A stretch of 64,000 nucleotides of DNA from positions 67,793-131,792 of the forward strand of contig SJOL01001898.1 in assembly GCA_004794785.1 (NCBI GenBank). Direction: 5' to 3'. Position 1 is the first letter of the stretch; every line of letters begins with the position of its first letter. The position numbers were made by a program, and so were the translations under genes. Shown piece by piece: positions 24,054 through 35,027 of this stretch. Source of the stretch: Opisthorchis felineus. Lineage: Eukaryota; Platyhelminthes; Trematoda; Opisthorchiida; Opisthorchiidae. The notes under the pieces were generated by a model that saw only the letters and a program-made list of their open reading frames with translations, did not search any database and was not told the origin of the DNA.

Positions 24054-27000
24054 TTAGGTTGGTTGGCGGTTTCAAATGAACTTGTGCAAAGCTTTACTAT
24101 ACGACAGACCCCAAGTTTCAAAAGTGAGAAAAATTAACCCTTTTGTAGTGGCTAGAAAAGCCCAATTCAACTTCCGTCGATACTTGTAGGATTCCCTAAA
24201 GAAGGTTTACAGTACTGATATGGCAGTACTGATTGTAGTATAAACAACAATTTTGGCAGACCTGAACGTAATCGAATCATCCTAAGTAGTCAGAACAATA
24301 CGGATACTCGTCTTCCAGTGGAGGACGACTTAACAACCGTGTACAAGCAGTTGCCAATAACTATAGAAATATTTTTTGCCAACATATGCGCGAGTGAGTG
24401 GTCTGGGGTATACCGTCTCCTAACCAACCTTAAGCGTAGTGATCACGTTGCAATTAGATATCACTGGCGGGCCTACTTTTAAGAGTTTCGGACATATCCG
24501 AGGGTGTAAACTACCCCCACTAGTGGCATCTTACGCTAGAAGATGGCAATGCGTTAAGCTGGATAGCATGGCACCACAACTGATGGATCAGTATCACACA
24601 GCTACAAAATCCGCAAGCATACAGAGATGTGTTTTGTCAGCTAACGTTACACTTATTCAAGACATTCACTGGGGCTATTGCATTCCAATATTCCCACACT
24701 GCCAGCACAATTTGCTTAGACATTACTATGGTTTTTAATGAAGTTGATGAAAAGAAAAGCAACCAATGAACCTACCTGCTTAATTGAAACTCGTCGATGC
24801 GACTTGGCTGACAGTAATTCCATTGAACTCCTTGTCCTGTCCGACTAATTACATTCACTAGTGCAGAAGGCTTGGCTCACGGAAACGATCCCAAATTCTT
24901 TAATTTTATTTATTTCTTACTTATTATTAAAGTGGACGAAAGGTATGGCTAAAACAGCCATCGACGAATGATCCTTATACTCATTACGCCTGAAGTAATA
25001 TGCATTTATTATTCGTTGCTGAATGATTTTGCATTCCGAAATAAAAATCCCAAAATAGCTATCGAAGAGCCGCCTTAAAACACTGCATGTTGGCCAGATT
25101 TTCACACTTCTACACCTCTCAGAAAAGTGAAACCCACCTTTGATAGCAATGATGCCACAAGCTCATTTAATTCGTTAGCTCTTTGGAAACTTATGAGCGG
25201 GAATATTGTATCCAAAAACCTGTGGATGTAACCGAGTTGCTATACGGGCGCATCTCAGGCCAATTCAAAGTCTTCGACCAATCGCCGTGTATCCCCAACA
25301 TCCGTACTAGATTTCACGAATGGTTCTATTAACACCATCGGTAACTTCCTAAATGACTATCTAATTAGTTTGTTTGGCTAGGGGTAAGGCTCACCGCAGA
25401 TGAAGGACTTTGAAACTTATGGCAGGCGAATTAATTTGTTCTGGTCTCAATATCCTTTAAGTCAACTGACAATTTAGGATGCGCTCGTCGTTTTCCAAAC
25501 GCAAATTGATCTCTTTTGATTGAGGAAACGCCATTCTGAAATTATAATCTTGGGAGCACACCCCGAAAATTGTACAAGAGCCGGCGGAATCAGTGAAAAC
25601 GTAAAAATGACCACGGCTCGTGGTGAATGTGCCAACTTATGCGTTTATGCCCTCTGTTCTTCCTGGGGTGGTGAATCCTGCCTTTCTGAGCGGACTATTA
25701 AGTTTAGGAAATGACAGATAAGTGTAAGCGCAAGCGGGGCAAGTGTGGTGTTTCTTTCTGCTAAATAATCGGTTGTAAGATAAAAAATATATTTCGTAAT
25801 GATAAAAGGGATGGCAGTACTTCGGCACTTTAGATGTACCAACGCGTGGGCCACTTAGCTTGGAAAGATTGAACAGGGCAATCCGCTTGCGCCAATCCTA
25901 AGTAAATTTTTACAGGTTTAAAGTAGCTCTGTCTAAAGATGGAATTTTTGTGGCAGCACTACTGTGTGTTCGCTTTGGAAAACGGCGAGAGATACTTAAG
26001 TACAGCATTTTATCAAGTCAGGTATAGGAGGTAAACAAGGCTATTGTCAGCGCTACTGTTAGTTGTTATCCCACATCTAGTCCACTGATGTGAACACAGT
26101 CTAACCAAAAATCAGGGTTGAAATCCGTCACGTGATTGCACTTTTAAGGACCACCTCACTAAACTACTGAGGCCTTTGAAGAAAAACTTAAGACACGGAG
26201 TACCTACGCACCGGAAATTTGGGAGTATTAGCTACCTGCCGGGTCAACAAGCACCTCCAAGTTCTTCCCTGCTTACGGAACTCAAATGAGTATATCAGTT
26301 GTAGATCACACTCAGATCACACTTCTACCTTTGGCCTAGTAATAGTGAAAAAATTCGGATTCCTGATGGCAGACGAGTTACCGCTGCTAATGGTTTTCTG
26401 GTCACTGGCTACTTTGGTACCTCTAATACTCGAAAACATTAGTGGATGCGTAGCTCCAAAAGCAGCTTGAAAGTTAAATTCAATCCAGAATCATCGTGCA
26501 ATATATCGTATCCTTTCATGTGCTAGGTTAACGAAGAGGCATAGTAACTCCCTTAACTACTTTCTAGTAGACATATTAGCTAGAAGTTTCAGACAGCTGA
26601 TGAGTTTAACAGATTTGGGTGGGTTCTGTGGACAATATGCGATATGTCCAGCAATACAGTCTACCACATTTCGTCCTGATTGGACCAGATTGTGTGGGCG
26701 AGAGGACAGTTACTACGTTTTGTGCCTTAACCAAGTTCTTCAATATCGGCACCACACCCTTAATGCTTACCGGATTCTACGCGGGGTTCGCGATAAAAAA
26801 ATGGTTTAAAAACCTCTGACTGCATTCTATTGGCCTATTGTTCACACGAACCTTATCGCAACGGCAAAGCCAAGAAATTGCTTCTTTAAGATGACATGAA
26901 TTAAGGACTCTGAAACAGAGTGAATGTGTTTGCAAAGACTTGAGACTCAGTAACTAAATACTGCTCGAGAAATAAACCAATGTTTAGAATAACAATGAGC

Positions 27001-27694
27001 GTTTGCATAAAAAATGTGAAACGACCGCTTTTTAACTCAGTTTTAGTATCAACCGGATCAACAAGAAACACGACTCCATTTATCGTTTACGGTTTGCTTT
27101 AACTGAACCAGCTGTTCGCTCTTGTGTCAGCTTGTATGACTCTCCAAATGGCAAATTGTTAAGTGCTGAAAAAAACAAATCACTTATGTGGCTAGAAAAT
27201 GTCACAAACGAGAGGTAAAGTCAACTGCGTTCTGCCAGTTGCCTACAATGTGATATTCAATAAAAACGGGAGGTTCACGAAACCTTGCGTAACTGATAAG
27301 CTTCTAAATTGGGGTAGCCGGTAGGGTGGTTATCAAAACGTTTTCAGTAGCATTTTAGTTAGTGTGATATGTCACCAAGAGAGCCAATGGGGTTTTTCTG
27401 AGAAATTTCAGTGGCATTTTCATCGCATGAGAAAATCAAGTCATTTATTTGTCACCCTGCTCTATGGAACTCCGAATATTCTGAAAGCGGCTAAAACACC
27501 CGCAAATTCTGCAGAGGGCAGAACGAAATGACAAGGTCGTTTTAATTGTCCCATTTAATTCATGATAGTAAAAAAGTAAAATCATTTCTCCAGACGTGGT
27601 CTCATTGTATTTATCCATCCCAAAGCACAGCTGTTTAGCTAGTAATCAAATGTGACGTTTACATTGTAATTTAAAGTTTCCTTCTGCCGTACAG

Positions 27695-29148
27695 GTCAGC
27701 GAATTCACTGCTACAATTGTGACTCGTTTACCAACGCCCATTGTAACGACCCGTTCATTCGAAGTGACCAGACCACCTCAGTTCCTGTTGTCGATTGCAA
27801 TGCACCTTGCTTCAAATGGGCACTTGAAACCGAAGGTAAGTAATGGTACCGAATTTCACTGAATTTGTACACTTAGCAGTTTAAAAGTTCTCACACATGT
27901 AAAACATTCATGAGTTTCCCGAAAACAGTTTTGCTAATCGTTTTTGTAAAAAATACTCTTCCACGGACAAAAAGGGTTACGTTACCCGGACATGTTAATT
28001 TGCTTTCAACTCCATCTTAACGTTAGCACAAAACACCTATTCTTTGGTTGAATCGGCCCATTCATCAAAGGAAAACGGAAGGTTAAAATGTCGGCGTGGA
28101 AGAAGTGTAAAAACGCGGGACAGTTTTGAACTAATTGGAACGTTTGGTTTTTTCTGCGATACGGGCACAGCTGTCAGGCCAAATAAATGTAGGTTAGATG
28201 TGGAAGCAGATGAGTGGGTAAAGATCTCAACACTGGCAGTTCCATTAGTGTTATACATTTTACGTGATACATATGAGTTTAAAGCATCAAAATACTTTGC
28301 TTCATTTGACGCAATGTATACAAGGAAATCTGGTCGTCGAAAGCCTTCTAGACTAAAAAACCTAGTGGACTTTGACCAGTTAATCTTTACGTCTGTTCTG
28401 CCCTGGTTACCAGGTACAGTTATACTGGGTTACGAGTTCAGTACCATTTGGGGTTTGTTGCTTATAAAAAAAGATGGGTATGAATGTTTTGGAGTAAGGA
28501 ATTTGTCTTCCTTTTGTAAACGTAGTCCAACTTCCTTCGCTCGACTATAATTGCATGAATCAATACTAAGTTTTGGAGCGAGACAGTGATAGTACCCAGA
28601 AGCGAACACACTTGTAACCAGGAAGTAACTGCCTTCATAGGTGTGAAAAGTATGCCTTGTTTGTACCTTAAATTGAAATAGCCATATGGTTTCACTTTTA
28701 CCCACCTAGTGAACGTTATAAATAAAGATCGTTTTACATCCGGGTCAACTTTGTTAGCCTGTTTCGAACCGTAGCCCTAGCTACAGCCGAATTTCAGAAT
28801 TTCCCTTAGTTTTTAGACTTTTTACTTGTCGAGTCCGCTGCATATTTTACCACGGTAATGTAGCATGGGATAGCAATTGTGTTCTTTCGAAATGCTAGCT
28901 TGGCCGTGATTTTGTTTCTTCTGGTTTCGTACTTAGGACGGAAACGCATGGTCCGCAACTGCTCACATTCGCTAAACATGAAAATGGAAAAATATTTGGT
29001 CTGTATAACCGAATCCCGTGCGAACTACGGTTTTCTGTGTTTCTGTAACAAGGACAGGTGCAATCGGTCCCAGCGCCAAAGCAAATCATCCCCGTTTCAA
29101 ATTTTCTTGCTCGTAATTTGCTTTCTTCATCAGAGATGGTTTGTATGA
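27695..29148 (+). CDS. Quiver/Sleepless-like (Ly6 three-finger) GPI-anchored protein, last two exons
   Basis: Exon 27695-27835 follows the acceptor GCCGTACAG and ends at GAAG/GTAAGT. It encodes HCYNCDSFTNAHCNDPF, then VDCNAPCFKW. Exon 28937-29148 follows CGTACTTAG and the join completes a Gly codon (G/GA). It then reads RNCSHSLNMKM, CITESRANYGFLCFCNKDRC, then N, and ends in the hydrophobic tail FQIFLLVICFLHQRWFV before TGA. The order CYxCDS...C..DPF...C..C.K...R.C...C.C..D.CN is the cysteine pattern of the Quiver (QVR) family, with the terminal CN signature of Ly6 folds. The hydrophobic end fits a GPI-anchor signal. In insects Quiver/Sleepless regulates potassium channels and acetylcholine receptors; flatworm function is not implied. 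The signal-peptide exon is not located. The intron is 1,101 nt. Confidence 0.85.
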
Positions 29149-30410
29149 CCCCCAATCTTTGGCACTTTCCTCACCCATTGTGTAACCCTATTGACTGTTC
29201 ATTCCCTTGACAAACTCCGGATGAGCTTAAACTCTTTGTAGGACAACGGTCACTATCACCACCTCATTTTTTCTTGCAACACAATGAATATTTCCTGCTC
29301 TGTATGATTTTCAAGCCATTTTTGTGGGAAAATGACCGTTAAAAAGTTAGTCATCACTTTCCTTCAATCTATGGTTTAGCGTGAACACTTTCCCTCTACC
29401 CACTGTCAGTACTAAAGTCTTTCTATGCCCCACTTCTCAGAGTAGAACCCAATCATGTATGTAACAGTACGATCAAAAAATTGTAGGCCATGCGTGCCAT
29501 TCATTTCAAAGTCGTTGATTTTGCTTGAAAAAACCATCCAATTGACTTGCGCGTTTCGGCATCAAGCTAAACAAAAAATAAGTCTTCTAACTGCTTTCCT
29601 GAGTCCCGACATTACTGTAGTGCCTTGGTTGCATCCGTTAGACAAACCCTACTACAGTCTTTAGACGTTCACCTACTGGCTAGTATAGGCAAACACTTTG
29701 GTGACCTGTTGTTTTGTTGGAGCCTTCCTTCACGCTGACATTCCGACAAATCGAATCTTACGTTGCCTACCATACCGAAAATTAGCTGCCAGAACGAAAG
29801 CGGCTTAGACCAGTTGCCATTCATGTTTTGCTTTCATTCTGCTTTACGTTCACATAAGAACTGTGTGTGTAAAACCTGGGTAATAATTTTTCCTATATTG
29901 AGCACAATTTTACTTGGGCTTAGTGAATCCAAAGGTTTTGGCTTTCAGCTCAACAACTGCAAAGGTGGGGAAAAATCAGCTATCTTCTTATGGAAAACTG
30001 TGTGCTCCTGGTGTATCATGTTTTCGAAAATCCAGGGTGGAAGGTTGTGTACATTTTACTAGGGTATAATTTTTAAAACAGACGCGCTTGGTGGAGCGGT
30101 GGTCTTGAAGTCAACAGCTTACGGTTGATCAACGAAGGTCCACTTGACTCATTCTGTCTAGACCCCCCTAGTGAGTGTCAGTGAGGAAAACCGTCATTTT
30201 TCCTATTACATACTCGATATTCACCGTAGATAACAAGAAAAGCTTTGGTTATCCTGATACTCAACAGAAGGATGCCGTCCAAGTTCAAAAGATGTTAACT
30301 AAAATTTAGTCATTCTTTTGAAAACTGCTGTATTCTTGGTTCGGATGAAAGATGAAACACGCATATGTTAACATCCATACCCTCAAGCTGCATGAGTAAC
30401 CCGTTTTCAG
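29149..30410. other. Downstream of the Quiver-like gene, no gene recognised
   Basis: Open frames up to 99 codons show no motif or paired splice sites. A degenerate tRNA-like stretch near 30077-30150 (TGGTGGAGCGG as an A-box-like motif) could be SINE debris. Confidence 0.3.
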
Positions 30411-30584
30411 ATCACTTTTTGGAAGAAGGCCGGATGCGGTAATTCGGAATCCGTGTCCAAAGTGTTTCCGAGCTTGTGTGATGAAATGCAGCGGTTAGAG
30501 CTGCAAAAGGACAAACTACTGGAGGCGAAACACATATGTAGTAGCAAGGAGGAAGAAAACACTGTAGGCCAGCTGAGTACATGA
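30411..30584 (+). CDS. Candidate terminal coding exon, coiled-coil-like, unknown
   Basis: A clear acceptor (CCGTTTTCAG, ending 30410) opens a phase-0 frame of 57 codons to TGA at 30582-30584. It includes LCDEMQRLELQKDKLLEAKH, which has the charge pattern of a short coiled coil. It is not part of the Quiver-like frame, which has already stopped. No partner exon was identified, so it stays a candidate. Confidence 0.35.
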   Translation: MTFWKKAGCGNSESVSKVFPSLCDEMQRLELQKDKLLEAKHICSSKEEENTVGQLST

Positions 30585-31280
30585 ATACCATCTGCTAGGT
30601 CCATTTGACTTTCATTTACTGTTCTGATGTTATCTCCTTAGTGTCAATCTATCCTTTTACATTTGCCATCATTACAGGAAAATTAATTTGGCAGGTGGCA
30701 TACCAGCGGTAATTGGACGCAACAGGCATAGTAGACTACCACTTCATGCCCACATATTTTCATTACGCTACTGATGCCTGAAGTTAATTTAGGCCAACGT
30801 ATAGCGTTGAACTGGTTCCAGACTGGATTTGCGTTAGACAACGTCAATCGGCTGAATCCTGTCTTTTACCAACTGGTTTGATCTAGAACAATATCAGGGT
30901 CTTAATTCCTCAAGAATGAGACAAGGTTTGTTCATTTCGTTTCTCAAGTTGATGATTTAGCCCAAAAGGCATACATAACCAACCAGCACCAGTCGGTTGC
31001 TTTGGTTGAGTAATTTGTCTTTTGTGGCGATAATTGGTAAGGACCTGGGCAGCCTGAGATTTTGACCGAAGCAAGCAATGTCATCTCCCATGACTAATTC
31101 AACTTTTATCTGCAAAAGAAGGCTGTGAATTATTATGGTTTTTCAGCATTTGATGCACAGTCCGAAGCCTAAGCGGAGCGACTTTCCTCAGAAGCATATG
31201 AAATTGGGGAGACAACCGCGAACGTGTTTAAACAGTTCCACATCCGAGTAAAGGGTTCTACCTATTTAAATATTTTGTTG

Positions 31281-31535
31281 TTTTGCATATCAACCGGGTT
31301 TTCATGTGAGACTCAAATGAATCACTCGTTTATGATATTCTTCTACTGACTGTGCTGAGCAAAAGCCACCTCATGTTTCAGTTGTTACGATATTCGAGAT
31401 ATCGCAGTATATTTTCCTAAAGGCGATTACTCACAAGGCTGCTGAAAACTCTTCGACAGCCAACGACCGGTTTGGGACTCATCGGGTAGGCGCAGCCCCC
31501 GAGTTTCCATCAACCTTATGTTCTACTTGGACCTA
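31281..31535 (-). mobile_element. Hammerhead retrozyme-like element, copy B, inverted
   Basis: Read on the minus strand, this is the same element as copies A and C. It starts in the TCCAAGTAGAACATAAGG region, passes through a ribozyme remnant (31500-31445), then TGTGAGTA and the internal part to TTGATATGCAAAAC. The ribozyme has lost stem II by a deletion of about 10 nt and has CCGATGA for CTGATGA, so it is dead. It abuts copy C in opposite orientation. Confidence 0.7.
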
Positions 31536-31536
31536 A

Positions 31537-31851
31537 GTTGTGAGTAGTTTTCTTTTATGAAAATATACTGCGATATCTGGAGTATCGTACCAACTGAAAT
31601 ATGAGTTGGCCTTTTCGCGGCACATTCAGTTGACGAATAACATAAACGAGAGATTCCTTTGAGTCTCCCGTGAAAACCCAGTTGATACGCGAATAAACGT
31701 ACTTGTGGAGATCTGTCCAATTTGGGTTCAAGTAGAACATAAGGTTAACGAAACTCGGGGACTGCGCCTACCTGATGAGCCCCAAGAAGGGCGAAACCGG
31801 TAGTGAAATGTCGAAGAGTATCCAGCAGCCTTGTGAGTAGTCAGCTTTATG
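31537..31851 (+). mobile_element. Hammerhead retrozyme-like element, copy C, one full 293-bp unit
   Basis: TGAGTAG at 31541 recurs at 31834, giving a unit of 293 bp followed by the first bases of a second unit. Similarity stops at about 31851. The unit order is TGTGAGTAG, an internal region, GGGTTCAAGTAGAACATAAGG, then the ribozyme. No ORF is conserved. With copy B it forms an inverted pair. Confidence 0.75.
31764..31815 (+). ncRNA. Hammerhead ribozyme (type I), copy C, best-preserved core of its family
   Basis: The core CTGATGA is at 31772-31778. Stem II is a perfect 4-bp GCCC/GGGC (31779-31782 with 31789-31792) and a six-base loop CAAGAA. GAAA is at 31793-31796. Stem III is ACCGGT, which is self-complementary and leaves no room for an intramolecular loop, so two molecules may have to pair. 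The cleavage position would follow A31802. Stem I is only partly preserved here. Confidence 0.75.
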
Positions 31852-32352
31852 TTTGGTGCCTGGTTTAGCAAATGCGATCAAATTCCTTAGGAATATGACT
31901 ATTAATGAACGGTCAGGTAATTGTTCATAAATTTCTGTGATCCTCAAGGAGGACCAGATAGTTACCAAGTCATGGGCTTAAGGTTTTTGCAAGCGTTAAC
32001 TACTGAGAAGAAATGTTCAATACTCTAAAAGCTATCCATGATCATTTCTAGAGTGAACCAAGCATGGGTGATCGCCTGCTTCTTTAGTTCGAAGTCCACA
32101 GTCAACTAATGTACGTGGGTATTGTTCCATTACACTTGAGCGCACCGCGTTTCAGGTTCAACTGACCGGTTTGTTGACCTGGCGAGAGCTTTCAAATTCC
32201 ACAAAAATTCTGAATGACAGTTTTGTCGGGCTTTCAGACCCCCGGTGAAGTTTGACGTATACGCCCGACCGTGTGAGAAGAAATCGGTTGGACTTATACA
32301 ATCCGTGTGAAAATTGAGGTTAGTGTCTGCTTGGTGTTCACCGAGAAAAGTC

Positions 32353-32524
32353 ATGAATGTCTCAGAGGATAGAAACGTTAGAGAAGTGTTTTGTAACGCA
32401 CAGAGTGCTCGCCAACTTCCTATTGACTGTAGCTATTTTATAAACATGAATACAATTGCCGCCAAATGCACATGTGAATGGTCTAGCCAGCATCATAGAG
32501 AGGTTATTATAAGCAGACTGAAAT
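32353..32524 (+). CDS. Candidate Cys-containing exon, unknown
   Basis: An open frame from an ATG at 32353 (MNVSEDRNVREVFCNAQSAR) runs to a strong donor, GTAAGT, at 32525 without a stop, and contains four cysteines. No acceptor-partner exon was found, so coding status is uncertain. Confidence 0.3.
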
Positions 32525-32865
32525 GTAAGTAAAAAACATGAAATCGGCGAATACCGCTTGTCCACGCCCCACACACTTTTGCTGTGCAAGCGGAGGTTGG
32601 TCTTATTGGCAATTGCTCGGCTATTAGGACAGTTTAAACGACACATCATGGTGTGATGCTGAGACACTGACCAAGCCACTGCGCAGACACGGAGGTGGGT
32701 TAGTTGCGTATAAGTGTGCTTTAGATGGCAGAATTAGAGACCATTGGTGACGGACGTCCCGCTTTATGGCTGAACTAACTAAACTTGGACGGATCAAGTG
32801 ACTGTCAATATGGTCTTAGCATGTCGGTAGTCAGCGGTCGCCAACAAGGGTGATATGGCAGAGGG

Positions 32866-33042
32866 TTCATTACGAATATACATGTATCGCGATATCTCAA
32901 ATATCGTATCAAATGAAACATGTGGCGGCCTGATGCAGCACATTCACTTGCCTGGAAACATCACAAACGAGAGATTCAGCTGGGTTCCAGATGAGTCTCT
33001 CGCAGAACCAAATTTCTTTGCAAATGAGTGTATTTCGTTGAC
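32866..33042 (+). mobile_element. Hammerhead retrozyme-like element, copy E, internal part only
   Basis: Aligns with the internal region of copies A and C (GCGATATCT, ATATCGTA, CAGCACATTCA, AACGAGAGATTCA, GCAAATGAGTGTATTT). It stops before the ribozyme, so it is truncated. Confidence 0.6.
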
Positions 33043-34984
33043 ACTTTTAGTTGTTTCTGTATTGTGATTGCACACAAACCGCTTCTCATTAGTATACGAA
33101 TGAAAGATTGGTCACATGTGCTTAGGAAGTTATGGAAAAATATACTTGTTTGTTTACTTTTCAACTTCCCTAAGCATCTCCCAAGACCTTCGCACATCAG
33201 AAATCTTGCACTTACTAAGTGTGAGACATAAATAGACGCATTCGTCACGCACTTCGGTTTGAATCGTAATTATCGAGTGTCCCGATGCGAAATGTCGTCA
33301 CCCGGTAGAGTACAGTTATGCAGTGCAGAGAGGAACCGGGAAATTCGATTGATGGAAGTATGTGATCAAAAAGCTGTCTAGTGCGACAACTTTCCAAAAG
33401 GCAATCAGTGTAGTATTAGGATGGAGTTGACTGACAGATACGTACCTAGATCACCCTGGGAGTCCACTTTTATATGCGCATTGAAAACATTTTTGAATCC
33501 TGTGGCGGTCAGTGTGGTAAGTTTTGCATACGATGCAAAAAAATGAGAGCAACGAAAAACCCTGTTTACTGCGTTAGCAACACATCGAGACTAGCAAATA
33601 TTTTAGTTGTTAGAAACATGCAGCCGTAAATGCTTACTTCAGTAAGCATTGTTGTGCTTTATTCATCAACCTGCTTCTTGGAGAGAAAGTAAAACAGATT
33701 GTACTGAATTTTCCAACAGGAATAATTGTGTAAAAGGAAGCTAATAACATAGTCGCTCATCTCAGCCTCTCCGTGAATGTCCATTGGTGACTCATCTCTG
33801 ATGATGATCGGTAGTTTTCCTTACGACACGATGGATGTAGAAGTTTTGAGCCAGTGGGTCTGCCGAGGTTAGGCTAACCGCGGTCGCATGTACTGCAGGT
33901 CAGATGCCACATGTGGTCAAGTTGTATATAAGAAGCTGCACTCAAATCTCAAAATACCGTTCCACCTCCACCGAGAGTGATGGAAATATAATCCACGCCT
34001 CTGGGATGGCACCCTCCAAAGTAAAAGCAGCAATGTAGAATTTGCTCAAGTTTTGATAATTTCGCTGGACGGAGCAACAGGCACCTGATCAATTATCGCT
34101 CCATGCCAGTGTTGGGTGTCGATGGCCCAATTTCATACTACTGGAGCGCAATCAGTAACTAAACTGAAGGTATGTTACGTTAAAACATGTAATGCTTGGT
34201 TTATCGGGCTCAGTATGAACCATTACAAAAATGCAACATCGTTCTTCCGGAAGTAAGGACGTAGACGAAGATGGGAAGCAGAACAGAATAATTCGAGACA
34301 GCCAACTTTCAGGGGGTGAAATATGTACAAGATATTTTTCATATATAGTGGCAACACTGCTACGGTATTTCCAGGAGAGATGATCTGCCAAAGTCTAAAT
34401 ATCATCAACATAAATGGTTTCAATATATTGCGTCGACTGTAAGCATACCCATATTTTTTGGAAGATGAAACACCATCCATGAGACACTGTCTGGATCCGA
34501 AGGAGTAAAACGTCCTAGTTTCATTTCATTAATCATAATAGTGCCGTATTATTGCTGCTCCTCTATATAGACCTGTTTGGCTGCTATGGTAAGCAGTTAG
34601 CTTTCTTATCATTTATTCAGATCGAACTTCGGCCACAGCGTATTATAACTAAGGACCTGGGCTCAACCTTGAAGAACATCCTGTAGACGAATAACTAAAT
34701 GGGAGTCAAAACATGAAGTTTTCCTTTGTCCAGTCGTTACTCTACTCATATTGGCATTTGGTAGGCCCATTAGGGTTTGTTTGAGTGTTTGAATATCATA
34801 AATGACAAAAACGTTTTGGCCGCTTGACATTTGGGTTCAAATTAAGGTTGTGTAAATTACTATGGGTCCAGTGTACTGCGGCCATCTGAAAGCGAGAAGC
34901 ACCTGGTCTAACCAGGCTAGTCATCAGGTATGTGACTGTAATTGGTGTGTCACACCTGCAAGGGCTCAGACAGTTACACGGCAG

Positions 34985-34987
<3 letters not shown>

Positions 34988-35025
<38 letters not shown>
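34988..35025. repeat. (TA)n microsatellite
   Basis: An uninterrupted TA run of about 38 bp. Confidence 0.95.

Positions 35026-35027
<2 letters not shown>

Larger units (their letters stand above)
21364..27694. other. Intergenic or intronic DNA, no gene supported
   Basis: It contains the tRNA-like arm and palindrome listed separately. A possible minus-strand mini-exon (about 22429-22387, with a GTAAGT donor) is too short to fix a frame. The first exon of the Quiver-like gene, which should encode its signal peptide, may lie here but was not found. Confidence 0.35.

Noticed and set aside
28044..28550. 168-codon plus-strand frame inside the Quiver-like intron
   Set aside because: About half an ORF of this length is expected by chance in 64 kb at this base composition. 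It has no motif and no good splice borders, so it is not annotated.
30414..30434. FWKKAGC resembling somatostatin residues
   Set aside because: The order is wrong for the hormone, there is no dibasic cleavage context, and the piece lies at the start of an exon. Treated as coincidence.
34988..35025. TA run considered as an origin or AT-rich control element
   Set aside because: A plain dinucleotide microsatellite with no associated motif.
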